Assembly (NCBI GenBank): GCA_003451595.1
Contig: DMDA01000115.1
Location: forward strand, 1 to 24,774
DNA: 24,774 nucleotides
Reading direction: 5' to 3'
DNA from: Chloroflexota bacterium
Lineage (GTDB): Bacteria > Chloroflexota > Anaerolineae > Caldilineales > Caldilineaceae
The notes under the pieces are model-generated. The model had not been told where the DNA came from, ran no database searches, and saw only the letters and a program-made list of their open reading frames with translations. Shown here piece after piece: positions 15,951 to 24,096 of this stretch (the stretch's first letter is position 1; each line of letters starts with the position of its first letter). The position numbers and the translations under genes were made by a program.

Positions 15951-17027
15951 TCAGGCTGCGTCGTTTATAACGAGCATTTGGCCGGCGTCCAGCCAGAGTC
16001 TGATGGTTTCACCGACTTGTGGCAGGCGGTCACGCCCGCGATTGCGGAATTCGAAGCTCAAGAGAACGTCTGTTGCACCTGTCTCCGGAGTGACCTGCAC
16101 GGTAAAGATGCTGCCGCGAAAAGTCGTCATCACGACGCGGCCGGTGAACGACACATACGTTGCACCAGGTGATTGTGCGTCGAGCACAGCCGCATCCGGT
16201 GGAATCAGCAGCCGGGCGCCGGGAGCAAATGACTCAAGCGGTAGCTCCGGCAGGGTGAAGACGCCTATCGCTGTTGACGCCTGACATCCCGACAGCATTC
16301 CCGTGATGGGCAGGAGATTGCGAAAACCCAAAAATTCAGCGACAAAGGTGTTTGCTGGGCGCCGATAGAGTTGCGGCGGCGCATCCACTTGCACGATGCG
16401 CCCCGCCCGCATCACAGCGATGCGATCGGCCAGGGCGAACGCCTCCTCCTGGTCGTGGGTCACAAAGATCGTCGTCACCTGCAGCGTTTTCAGGATGCGG
16501 CGCAACTCCTGCACCAGCTCGGCGCGCAACTGGCGATCCAGGTTGGCAACCGGCTCGTCAAGCAGCAGAAGCTTCGGATTGGGCGCCAGTGTGCGCGCCA
16601 ACGCCACCCGTTGCTGCTCACCGCCGCTCAGCTCATCCACTGAGCGCTGTGCATAACCCTGGAGATTGACTAATGTCAGGAGGGCATCGACGCGGGCGCG
16701 ACGCTCGACCGCGTTGATGCCTGCCATCCGCAGCCCGTAGCCAACATTGCCCGCCACATCAAGATGGGGGAAGAGTGCGTAGTCCTGAAACATGAGACCA
16801 ATGCCGCGTCGATGGGCGGGCAGCCCGGTGATCGTGACGCCGTGCAGGCGCACCTCGCCCTGGTCGGGCGCCTCCAGCCCGGCGATGACGCGCAGCAATG
16901 TGCTCTTGCCACAACCACTTGGCCCCAGCAAGCAGAGAATTTCCTCACGCGCCAGCGTCAGCGACACGCCCTGCAGCACCGGCTTGTCGGGAGCAAAGCG
17001 TTTGTGAATGTCCACGACTTCCAGCAT
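15951..17027 (-). CDS. ABC transporter ATPase, iron/thiamine/polyamine type, with TOBE-like C-terminus
   Basis: A 358-residue ATPase. Walker A is GPSGCGKST (35-43), the Q-loop is at Gln81 (MFQDYALFPHL), the signature is LSGGEQQRV (133-141), Walker B is LLLLDEP (153-159) and the H-loop is His191 (FVTHDQEEA). Residues about 240-358 form a regulatory TOBE-like domain. This makes it longer than ThiQ and more like FbpC or PotA. The ATG at 17027 overlaps the last base of the fused permease stop, so the two are co-translated partners. The substrate cannot be read from the ATPase. Confidence 0.92.
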   Translation of the reverse strand: MLEVVDIHKRFAPDKPVLQGVSLTLAREEILCLLGPSGCGKSTLLRVIAGLEAPDQGEVRLHGVTITGLPAHRRGIGLMFQDYALFPHLDVAGNVGYGLRMAGINAVERRARVDALLTLVNLQGYAQRSVDELSGGEQQRVALARTLAPNPKLLLLDEPVANLDRQLRAELVQELRRILKTLQVTTIFVTHDQEEAFALADRIAVMRAGRIVQVDAPPQLYRRPANTFVAEFLGFRNLLPITGMLSGCQASTAIGVFTLPELPLESFAPGARLLIPPDAAVLDAQSPGATYVSFTGRVVMTTFRGSIFTVQVTPETGATDVLLSFEFRNRGRDRLPQVGETIRLWLDAGQMLVINDAA

Positions 17028-18712
17028 CAGAACTCCTCTTCGCCGGGCAGGCGAAAGCGCTCGATGGCAAGCAGCGCCAGCGCCGTCACCACCATCAGGA
17101 GCGTGCTCATCGCCAGCGCCTGGCCGTAGTTGAGCAAGCCGGGGCGCCCCAGCGCCTGGTAGATTACCATCGGCATGGTTGGGCGGTCGGGGCGCGCCAC
17201 GAGCAGGGTTGCGCCAAACTCGCCCAGGCTAATGGCAAAGGCAAAGGCCGCGCTGATCGCCAGCGCGCGCGCCAGCAATGGCGCGTCGATCGTCCACCAG
17301 CGTTGCCATGGGCTGGCGCCAAGTGTAGCCGCCGCCATCTGTAGTCGCCGATCCAGCGCCCGCCGCGCCGGCAGCAGGGTGCGCACGACAAAGGGCAGCG
17401 CAATCAGGGCGTGTGCAATCGGCGTCAGCCAGGGTGAGGCGCGCAGCGGCCCCATTGCCACGATATAGCCGAAACCGAGCGTCACCGCTGATGTGCCGAG
17501 CGGCAGCAGCAGCAACGGATCGAGTATGGCGGCAGTGCGCGAACGTGGCTGCGCCAGCATGTATGCGCTGATCACACCGAGCGGCAGGCTAATGGCGAGC
17601 GTCGCCAACGCATAGAGCAGCGAGTTGGCGACGGCGGTGATCGGCGGTGCAAAGAACGCGCTCTGGCGTGGATTTTCGGTGAGCGCCTGATAATAGAGCA
17701 ACGTCGGCCCTTGGTCGCCGAGGGTGAAGCTCCGCACCGTCAACGCCAGCAACGGCGCCAGCAACACCAGCGCCGTGACAAGCAGCGAGGCAATCACCAG
17801 ACTCCACTGTCGTCGGTTGCGCGGACGCTGGCTGCGTGCTGGGCGACGTCCGCGCAATTGACGGCTCAAGCGCGCCTGCTGCCGTGTGTAGACAATCATC
17901 ACACTGAAGGTCAGCACAAGTTGGACAATGCTCAGCCAGGCTGCCAGCGGCAAGTTGAAATAGCTGACCGCCTGCCGATAGATTTCGACCTCGATGGTGG
18001 CAAAACGCAGTCCGCCCAGGAGCAAGATGACGCCGAAGCTGGTGAAGCAAAACAGAAAGACGAGCAGGCTGGAAGCAAGCACGCTGGGTAGCAGCAGTGG
18101 TAGTGTGATGGTGCGCCACACCTGCCAGGGGGCTGCACCCAACACCGCCGCTGCTTCGTTGAGATGTGGGTTAAGGTTGCCCCAGAAGCCACCCACGGTG
18201 CGAATGACGATGGCGACATTGTAAAAAACATGGACGATCAGGATCAGCCAGATTGTCTGTTCAAGCTGGATGGGCGGCGCGTCCAGCGCCAGCCAGTGCT
18301 GCAGCCAGCCGTTGAGCAGGCCGGTGCGCCCGATCAGCGCCATGAATGCAGTGGCGACGACAACCGTTGGCATGACAAAGGGGATGGTCAGCAGCGCGTG
18401 TAGAATGCGCTTCCCTGGAAAGTCGAAACGTGCAAAGATGTAGGCGAGTGGTAGCCCGGCCAGCACCGTCAGCGCAGTGGAGAGCGCCGCCTGCCAGGTT
18501 GTGAACCAGAGCAGCCGCCAAAACGCTGCTGAGGTCAACGCTGCCACCGCTTGCGTTGCAAAGTCGCCGCTGCCCACACTGATGCGCAAAATCGCCAGCA
18601 GCGGATAGAGATAGAACACTGCTAGGAAGATCAGTGGCAGCGCATAGAGCGCAATCATTGGCAGTCGTCGCAAAGGTCGCTGTCCTCGCTGTATCTGCGC
18701 AACAGTTGGCAA
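17027..18712 (-). CDS. Fused two-domain ABC permease, iron/thiamine type (FbpB/ThiP-like)
   Basis: A 561-residue inner-membrane protein with two permease units fused by a basic linker (about 278-302). Each half has its EAA loop: EAAAVLGAAPWQVWRTITLPLL (186 on) and MAAATLGASPWQRWWTIDAPLL (459 on). About twelve membrane helices are expected. The C-terminal SLGEFGATLLVARPDRPTMP is typical of ThiP/FbpB-type permeases. The start is TTG at 18712, supported by AAGGG six bases upstream. An ATG at 18658 would remove 18 polar residues and is the alternative. No binding-protein gene is adjacent, so the substrate (Fe3+, thiamine or other) remains open. Confidence 0.9.
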   Translation of the reverse strand: MPTVAQIQRGQRPLRRLPMIALYALPLIFLAVFYLYPLLAILRISVGSGDFATQAVAALTSAAFWRLLWFTTWQAALSTALTVLAGLPLAYIFARFDFPGKRILHALLTIPFVMPTVVVATAFMALIGRTGLLNGWLQHWLALDAPPIQLEQTIWLILIVHVFYNVAIVIRTVGGFWGNLNPHLNEAAAVLGAAPWQVWRTITLPLLLPSVLASSLLVFLFCFTSFGVILLLGGLRFATIEVEIYRQAVSYFNLPLAAWLSIVQLVLTFSVMIVYTRQQARLSRQLRGRRPARSQRPRNRRQWSLVIASLLVTALVLLAPLLALTVRSFTLGDQGPTLLYYQALTENPRQSAFFAPPITAVANSLLYALATLAISLPLGVISAYMLAQPRSRTAAILDPLLLLPLGTSAVTLGFGYIVAMGPLRASPWLTPIAHALIALPFVVRTLLPARRALDRRLQMAAATLGASPWQRWWTIDAPLLARALAISAAFAFAISLGEFGATLLVARPDRPTMPMVIYQALGRPGLLNYGQALAMSTLLMVVTALALLAIERFRLPGEEEF

Positions 18713-18811
18713 AGGATACCCTTGACCGCGCCCTGACCCTCAGGAGCCTTCTGGAATTGCTCTTCGAAGGTGGTTTGTGCTCAAGAAACCGATTCTCAAA
18801 GGAGCACTCCT
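18713..18811 (-). other. Intergenic spacer between BMP importer and fused permease
   Basis: A 99-base gap within the minus-strand run. It contains only short stems (for example GGTTT/AAACC and AGGA/TCCT around GTGC). I see no TPP riboswitch core, no T-tract terminator and no convincing promoter, so read-through from the BMP importer is possible. Confidence 0.4.
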
Positions 18812-19777
18812 CTAGAGACCACGTTCGCCGCGTATGTAGGGTTCACCCAGCGCCGCCGGCGCGCCCAGGCGCTTACGCAGCGCCTGCCGTGAGCCGATCA
18901 CCAATGCCAGGATCGTCAGCAAGTAGGGCGTCATCTGCAAAAAGAAACCAAAGTTCGAGTTGATGTACAAGGGATTCGTGAAGCCTAGTAGCGTGGCCGG
19001 TCCTTGTAAATCCAGAATAGCGCGGCGCAACGCTCCAAAGAGATAGCCGCCCAACGCAGCCTGCAACGGGTTCCACTGCGCAAAAATGACCAGACCGATA
19101 GCGATCCAACCCTGCCCAGAGGTTGTCTGGGCGCTGTACCAACCCGGCGACACCGAGAGGCTGATGGTGGCGCCAGCCAGTCCGGCCAGACAACCACCTG
19201 CAAACACGTAAAGGTAGCGTACTGCATAGACATTGACGCCCATCGTGTCCGCCGCCACCGGCTTCTCACCGACCGCTCGCAGATGTAAGCCTGGGCGCGT
19301 CTTTTCGATATAGTACCAGACGAGCGGCGCAAAGATATAGCCGAGGTAAACGAGCGGACTGTGATCCTTGAAGAAGACGGGGCCGATGAACGGGATCGCA
19401 GCCAGCCCCGCAATGTCGTAGTTGGGGATCAACGCCGCATTTTGGCCGGTCAATCCGTTTCCCAACACCAACGCCAGCCCGGTGCCGAGAAAGGTGAGCG
19501 AGAGGCCGCTGACCACCTGATCGGCCTGAAAACTGATGGTGACGACTGCGTGCGCCAGGCTCAGGATGCCAGCTGCCAACATGGCCATCGCTACGCCAAA
19601 CCAGGGGTTGCCCGTTGCCAGCGAGACGCTGAAGCCGGTCATGGCGCCGAGCAGCATCATCCCCTCTACACCCAGGTTGAGCACGCCAGAGCGTTCAGCC
19701 AAAATTTCGCCGATGGCGGCAAACAGCAAGATCGTGCCGGTGGCCAGCCCGGCGTGCAGAATGATCTCCAGATTCAT
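18812..19777 (-). CDS. BMP-type (nucleoside) ABC transporter permease, NupQ/YufQ-like
   Basis: A 321-residue inner-membrane permease of the branched-chain/BMP transporter family. Landmarks are AAIGEILAERSGVLNLGVEGMMLLGA near the N-terminus, QADQVVSGLSLTFLGTGL, the EAA-like GLHLRAVGEKPVAADTMGVNVYAVRYLYVFAGG, and SGQGWIAIGLVIFAQWNPL. It forms a heterodimer with the upstream permease. Their genes overlap by four bases (ATGA), so synthesis is coupled. In Bacillus and Lactococcus the family imports nucleosides. Confidence 0.92.
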   Translation of the reverse strand: MNLEIILHAGLATGTILLFAAIGEILAERSGVLNLGVEGMMLLGAMTGFSVSLATGNPWFGVAMAMLAAGILSLAHAVVTISFQADQVVSGLSLTFLGTGLALVLGNGLTGQNAALIPNYDIAGLAAIPFIGPVFFKDHSPLVYLGYIFAPLVWYYIEKTRPGLHLRAVGEKPVAADTMGVNVYAVRYLYVFAGGCLAGLAGATISLSVSPGWYSAQTTSGQGWIAIGLVIFAQWNPLQAALGGYLFGALRRAILDLQGPATLLGFTNPLYINSNFGFFLQMTPYLLTILALVIGSRQALRKRLGAPAALGEPYIRGERGL

Positions 19778-20895
19778 GCGCTTTCTCCAGCAGTGGCAGA
19801 GCGATCGGTGGAGCGGATCAGCCGGATTTTGTAACGCAGAAGCACGTCGCTGCTGATGACGGCAAAGAGCACAAAGCCCTGGATCATTTGGGCAATGCCG
19901 GAGGGCTGCACCTCACGCCCAGCGACGATTAAGGCGCCAAAGAGGATCGACACCAAGATGACGCCAAACGGATTCAGCTTCGCCAGCCACGCCACGATGA
20001 TGCCGGTGAAGCCATAGCCCGGCGAGATACGCTCCTGGAGCCGGTGAACGACGCCGCTGATCTCCGCCATGCCTGCCAGTCCTGCCAGCGCACCGGAGAA
20101 CATCATCACCAGGATGATATTGCGGGCGATATTAATGCCAGCATAGCGCGCCGCCTGCGGGTTGTCACCGATGAGCCGAATTTCGTAACCCCAGCGACTA
20201 CGCTGCAGCACCCACCACACCAGTACGGCGGCCAGCAGCCCAAAGACAACGCCCAGATGCAACGTGATGCCTGCAAAGATGGGGTAGTCGCGGGCGTAAT
20301 CGGAAAGGCGCGGGAGCCAGGCGTTGCGCGCAAAGGTGGGTGTCATCTGGAAACCGGCGTCGCTCCAGCGATCAAATATCCAGAAATTGTTCCACAAGAC
20401 CGCCACGTAGTTGAGCATCAGCGTCGTGATGATCTCGTTTACGCCAAATTTTGCCTTCAACACGCCAGGAAAGAAGCCCCACACTGCGCCGCCTGCCATG
20501 CCCATGATCATCATCGCCGGGATCACAATGGCGGGTGGGCTGCCCGTTGGCAGGAGCGGCACGAGCACGACCAGGCTGGCAAAGAAGGCGCCCATGTAGA
20601 ATTGTCCCTCGGCGCCAATGTTCCACAGCTTCATCTTGAAGGCGATCGTACAGGCCAGGCCGACCAGAATCAACGGCGTCGCCTTGACCATCGTGTCGGA
20701 GAAGGCGGCCCAACTGCCGAAGGTGGCGCGCACGAAAAAGTTGTACACCTGGAATGGGTTGACGCCGATCAACCAAAGCACCATACCACTGACGACAAAG
20801 GCCAGCACCACCGCGCCGACTGAAGTCGCGGCCGGCATCCAGCGGGGGATGTCCTCGGTGCGTTTTTCGACAGAAACAGCAATCGGTAGAGCCAT
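19774..20895 (-). CDS. BMP-type (nucleoside) ABC transporter permease, NupP/YufP-like
   Basis: A 373-residue inner-membrane permease. Typical segments are FGSWAAFSDTMVKATPLILVGLACTIAFKMKLWNIGAEGQFYMGA, then GVNEIITTLMLNYVAVL, then EIRLIGDNPQAARYAGINIARNIILVMMFSGALAGLAGM. The last includes the EAA-like loop that contacts the ATPase. The stop overlaps the next permease start. The start is ATG at 20895, 64 bases after the ATPase gene, separated from it by a tandem 16-base repeat. Substrate assignment as nucleoside or deoxynucleoside is from family precedent only. Confidence 0.92.
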   Translation of the reverse strand: MALPIAVSVEKRTEDIPRWMPAATSVGAVVLAFVVSGMVLWLIGVNPFQVYNFFVRATFGSWAAFSDTMVKATPLILVGLACTIAFKMKLWNIGAEGQFYMGAFFASLVVLVPLLPTGSPPAIVIPAMMIMGMAGGAVWGFFPGVLKAKFGVNEIITTLMLNYVAVLWNNFWIFDRWSDAGFQMTPTFARNAWLPRLSDYARDYPIFAGITLHLGVVFGLLAAVLVWWVLQRSRWGYEIRLIGDNPQAARYAGINIARNIILVMMFSGALAGLAGMAEISGVVHRLQERISPGYGFTGIIVAWLAKLNPFGVILVSILFGALIVAGREVQPSGIAQMIQGFVLFAVISSDVLLRYKIRLIRSTDRSATAGESA

Positions 20896-20928
20896 GATTC
20901 TCGTCTTTCTGTACAGCGAGCGCCGTTT

Positions 20929-20976
20929 CAGTTACTGCGCAAGTCAGCTACTGCGCAAGTCAGCTACTGCGCAAGG
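20929..20976. repeat. Three tandem 16-bp repeats covering the end of the ATPase gene
   Basis: Three head-to-tail copies of CAGCTACTGCGCAAGT (20929-20944, with one T for C; 20945-20960; 20961-20976, last base G). On the coding (minus) strand each copy repeats the codons Leu-Arg-Ser-Ser and the TGA stop. The gene stops at the first TGA, and the other two copies lie in the spacer. Confidence 0.85.
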
Positions 20977-22495
20977 CTTCCTGGCGGGTGCCGGTCATCA
21001 TCAGCCCGATTTCGTTGATGTCGGTCTGGTCGGCGTCGACAATGCCCATGATCTGCCCGTCGTAGATGACGGCGATACGGTCGCTCAATGCGAGCAACTC
21101 TTCCAGTTCCTCCGAGATCAGCAGAATGGCAGTGCCTGCCAGGCGCTGTTGGAGGAGGTGGCGCTGGATGGCCTCAACTGCGCCAACATCCAGCCCGCGC
21201 GTTGGTTGTACGGCGACGATGACCTTGGGATTGGTCGTGATCTCGCGCGCCAGGATCACCTTCTGCAGGTTGCCGCCCGACAGCTTGCGCGCCAGTGTCT
21301 GCACACTTGGCGCCAGGATGTCGTATGTCTGTTTCAGGGTGCGGGCGTACTCGGCAGCCCGGTTCTCATCGATCGTGGCACCGTTGCCGATCGGCTCGCT
21401 GCGATAGGTCTTCATGATGACATTGTCGGTAATCGTCAGGTTGGGCGAAGAGCCGACGCGGGTGCGATCCTCTGGGATGTGCGCCACGCCCGCAAGAATT
21501 GCGGCCAGCGGTGGTTGATTGGTCAGTTCAATGCCCGAAACCGTGATCGCGCCGTCGTCACAGACGCGTAGCCCGGTGATGCACTCGGCCAACTCGCTTT
21601 GGCCATTGCCGGCCACGCCTGCGATGCCGAGAATCTCCCCGGCGCGCACGTCGAGCGATAACCCGCGCAACGCTGGCGCGCCTTTGTTATTGGTCGCCTT
21701 GAGGTTGCGCACCTGGAGCACCACTTCGCCCGGTGTGTGCGGCTCTTTTTCCAGGGTGAAGACAACATCGCGCCCGACCATCAACTGCGCCAGCTCGCGG
21801 CGGGTGCGCCCTGCCATCGGCAATCCTTCGGCGGTGACGCGCCCCTTGCGCAACACGGTGATGCGGTCGGCGACGGCTTCCACCTCGTGCAGTTTATGGC
21901 TGATGAAGATGATCGACTTTCCCTGTGCCACCAATGCGCGCATCGTGTTGATCAGGTCGTTGATCTCTTGTGGCGCCAGCACAGCCGTTGGCTCGTCGAA
22001 GATCAGCACATTTGCCCCGCGATAGAGTGTCTTGAGAATCTCGACGCGCTGCTGCTCGCCCACCGAAATCTGCCAGATTTTGGCTTTGGGGTCGACGTGC
22101 AGCCCGAACTGCTCCTGGAGCTCCTGCACCTTGCGTTCGAAGCGTGGCAGGTTCATGAAAAAGCGCGGTTCTTTCAGCCCCAGCAGAATATTCTCGGTGA
22201 CAGTCTGCGTCGGCACCAGCATGAAGTGTTGATGCACCATGCCGATGCCTTTGGCGATGGCATCGCGCGGCGAGTTGAAGCTGACAATCTGTCCGTTGAC
22301 CTTGATCACGCCGCTGTTCGGTTTGTAGAGGCCAGAAAGCACGTTCATCAAGGTGCTTTTGCCAGCGCCATTTTCGCCCAACAACGCGTGAATCTCGCCC
22401 CGCTTGAGTGTGAAGTTGACATGATCATTCGCCAGCACGCCAGGGAAGCGGATGACGATGTCGTGCATCTCGACGGCATAGGGTGAGTCGCTCAT
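20960..22495 (-). CDS. BMP-type (nucleoside) ABC transporter double ATPase, NupO/YufO-like
   Basis: A 511-residue protein with two nucleotide-binding domains. The first has Walker A GENGAGKST (40-48), signature ISVGEQQRVEI and Walker B VLIFDEPTAVL. The second has the degenerate Walker A GVAGNGQSE and the signature LSGGNLQKV, as normal for sugar/BMP-type ATPases. The ATG at 22495 (MSDSPYAVEMHDIVIRFPGV) is chosen. A longer in-frame start at 22567 adds 24 residues encoded by an inverted repeat and is unlikely. It probably energises both downstream permeases. Confidence 0.93.
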   Translation of the reverse strand: MSDSPYAVEMHDIVIRFPGVLANDHVNFTLKRGEIHALLGENGAGKSTLMNVLSGLYKPNSGVIKVNGQIVSFNSPRDAIAKGIGMVHQHFMLVPTQTVTENILLGLKEPRFFMNLPRFERKVQELQEQFGLHVDPKAKIWQISVGEQQRVEILKTLYRGANVLIFDEPTAVLAPQEINDLINTMRALVAQGKSIIFISHKLHEVEAVADRITVLRKGRVTAEGLPMAGRTRRELAQLMVGRDVVFTLEKEPHTPGEVVLQVRNLKATNNKGAPALRGLSLDVRAGEILGIAGVAGNGQSELAECITGLRVCDDGAITVSGIELTNQPPLAAILAGVAHIPEDRTRVGSSPNLTITDNVIMKTYRSEPIGNGATIDENRAAEYARTLKQTYDILAPSVQTLARKLSGGNLQKVILAREITTNPKVIVAVQPTRGLDVGAVEAIQRHLLQQRLAGTAILLISEELEELLALSDRIAVIYDGQIMGIVDADQTDINEIGLMMTGTRQEALRSS

Positions 22496-22528
22496 GTAGA
22501 TTCTTGTTGGTTGTGTCTTTGGGCCTGG

Positions 22529-22576
22529 TGTGAAGCAATGGCGTCTTGGGGGGAGCCTCGACGCCATTGCTTCACA
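22529..22576. repeat. 17-bp inverted repeat upstream of the double ATPase gene
   Basis: The left arm TGTGAAGCAATGGCGTC (22529-22545) and its exact reverse complement (22560-22576) flank a 14-base loop. It lies in the 146-base spacer between the BMP binding-protein gene and the ATPase gene. It could block or slow transcription, or stabilise the binding-protein message. No U-tract follows. Confidence 0.75.
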
Positions 22577-22610
22577 TGAGTGAATATTCCAACTGTCTTG
22601 CAGATAACTA

Positions 22611-22636
22611 CGACGGTGAGGTTCACCTCACCGTCG
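22611..22636. repeat. 12-bp inverted repeat five bases after the BMP gene stop
   Basis: CGACGGTGAGGT (22611-22622) and its exact reverse complement (22625-22636) leave two bases between them. In RNA this gives an 11-bp stem with a TGAA-type tetraloop. It follows the binding-protein stop codon directly, without a U-tract on the coding strand. Confidence 0.75.
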
Positions 22637-22641
22637 ATGCT

Positions 22642-23922
22642 TTACTCGAGGGCGGGCAGTTCCGCCGTGATGTTCTCGTTCCACCAGTACATGCAGGTCT
22701 TGCACGGGCTGCCAAATTGGGCGAAGCCGTCGAGATCGGCCTGCTCCAGGCTCACGCCTTCCGCCAGGACAAGATTTCCCTGATTGTCCGTGATCGGCCC
22801 CTTGAAGACATCGAAGCGGGTGAATTCGCCCGCCAGCATCTTGGCAAGAGTGTCGCGGATCAGCTGCAGGTCTTCTTCAGGGAGACCCTCCACGCCTGGC
22901 TGCGGAGTTTCGCCTTCCATGAAGCCGTACAACCCCAACGCCCCGCTGTCGGCGTCAAAGTACTCGGAGCCGCCTACGTATTCGCCGTTGCGTGAGCGCT
23001 CGACGATGTCGGCGTAGACCGGCCCCCAATTCCAGTACATCGAGGTCAGACAGGCATCAACCTTGCAGTTGCCAGAATAGTCATACGTGATGCCCCACTT
23101 GCCAGCGGGCGCAGCCTCTGCTGGCGCCGGAGTGTCGGCGCCTGTCATGACAATCTGCACGCCAGAATCGAAGAGTGAGGCAGCGGCTTCCTTCTCCAGG
23201 ATGGGGTCGTGCCAGGTGTAGATCCAGCGCACATCGATCTTGCATTCGGGGCAAGTCTTCTGCACACCCAGGGCAAAGGCATTGCCCAGGCGCAGTTCTT
23301 CCGGAATCGGGAAGGTGGCAATGTAGCCAAGCCTGGGGTTGCCATCAACTTTGGCGCGGCTGCCTGCCAACATGCCGGCGAGATACTTCATGTCCTCCAT
23401 GGCGCCCATCAGGTTGCCAAAGTTGGCGCCATTGGACTTGAAGCCGCTGATGTGGATGATGTCCACGTCAGGGAATTCCTCCGCCACCATTTCCGAAGCG
23501 TCCATAAAGCCAAAAGAGGTCGTGAAGATCACGTCGAAGCCCTTGCGCGCCAGGGAACGGATTACCTGTTCTGCATCGGCGCCCTCGGCAACATTTTCGA
23601 TGTATGCGGTATGCACGTTCTCCACATTCGCCTCGACATACTGGCGCCCCACATCATGCGCCTGCGACCAACCACCATCGTCGTGCGGGCCGACGTAGAC
23701 AAAGGCAACGTTGTATTTGCCCGCCTCGATATCCGGGATTTGCGCTGCGCTGCCTGGCGCTGGCGCAGCGGCTTCACCGCCGGCCGCCGGTGCACTTGCT
23801 GCTGTGTCACCTGCCGCCGGTGCACTTGCAGGCGCTGCCGGTTGGCTGGCAACACAACCGCCAAAGATCAGGGCCGCGAGCACAAAAACACTCAGCACAG
23901 CCGATATGCGTTGTTTGGTCAT
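22642..23922 (-). CDS. BMP-family ABC transporter substrate-binding lipoprotein
   Basis: A 426-residue extracytoplasmic binding protein of the BMP/Med/TmpC family. Signal residues are 1-22, with a lipidation Cys23 (LIFGGC, slightly atypical lipobox). An Ala/Pro-rich tether runs to about residue 64. The BMP domain follows, with NVAFVYVGPHDDGGWSQAHDVGR, ADAEQVIRSLARKGFDVIFTTSFGFM, GYIATFPIPEELRLGNAFALGVQ and WIYTWHDPILEKEAAASLFDSGVQIVMTGADT. Six further cysteines occur as three close pairs (224/227, 286/291, 407/410), which is unusual. The ATG at 23922 is chosen for its strong AAGGAGG site. An upstream in-frame start at 24036 gives a polar, Pro-rich extension before the signal peptide and is rejected. 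It is first gene of the BMP importer operon. Confidence 0.93.
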   Translation of the reverse strand: MTKQRISAVLSVFVLAALIFGGCVASQPAAPASAPAAGDTAASAPAAGGEAAAPAPGSAAQIPDIEAGKYNVAFVYVGPHDDGGWSQAHDVGRQYVEANVENVHTAYIENVAEGADAEQVIRSLARKGFDVIFTTSFGFMDASEMVAEEFPDVDIIHISGFKSNGANFGNLMGAMEDMKYLAGMLAGSRAKVDGNPRLGYIATFPIPEELRLGNAFALGVQKTCPECKIDVRWIYTWHDPILEKEAAASLFDSGVQIVMTGADTPAPAEAAPAGKWGITYDYSGNCKVDACLTSMYWNWGPVYADIVERSRNGEYVGGSEYFDADSGALGLYGFMEGETPQPGVEGLPEEDLQLIRDTLAKMLAGEFTRFDVFKGPITDNQGNLVLAEGVSLEQADLDGFAQFGSPCKTCMYWWNENITAELPALE

Positions 23923-23926
23923 AAAG

Positions 23927-23933
23927 CCTCCTT
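23927..23933 (-). promoter_or_regulatory. Ribosome binding site of the BMP lipoprotein gene
   Basis: The reverse strand reads AAGGAGG, four bases before the ATG at 23922. It fixes the start of the signal peptide. Confidence 0.8.
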
Positions 23934-24045
23934 CAATTGATTCGAAATTGGATGTGAAACGACGCGCCTTGGCCGGAGGCCCCGGCTTGGGCGGCTTTGC
24001 CTGTGAAGAATCTGGGGTGCAAACATCGGCATTCATTGACAGTTA

Positions 24046-24082
24046 GGCATGATCGGTGGTGGGCAGCAACACCGATCATGCC
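24046..24082 (-). terminator. 13-bp hairpin after the surface-protein gene (possible terminator)
   Basis: GGCATGATCGGTG (24046-24058) and its exact reverse complement (24070-24082) enclose an 11-base loop, beginning 14 bases after the stop of the surface-protein gene. No T-tract follows on either strand. It may be a Rho-assisted terminator or an mRNA-stabilising element. Confidence 0.5.
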
Positions 24083-24096
24083 ATGTACGCACAGTG

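Noticed and set aside
18713..18811. Possible TPP riboswitch upstream of the ThiP-like permease
   Set aside because: I looked for the CTGAGA, ACCC and GAACCTGAT core elements on the minus strand and did not find them in the right order.
22496..22567. ATG at 22567 extending the double ATPase by 24 residues
   Set aside because: The added residues are Arg/Pro-rich, come from an inverted repeat, and the family begins at the MSDSPYAVEMHD segment.
23923..24036. Start at 24036 extending the BMP lipoprotein by 38 residues
   Set aside because: It would bury the signal peptide behind a polar Pro-rich segment, whereas the ATG at 23922 has a strong AAGGAGG site and begins the signal peptide directly.
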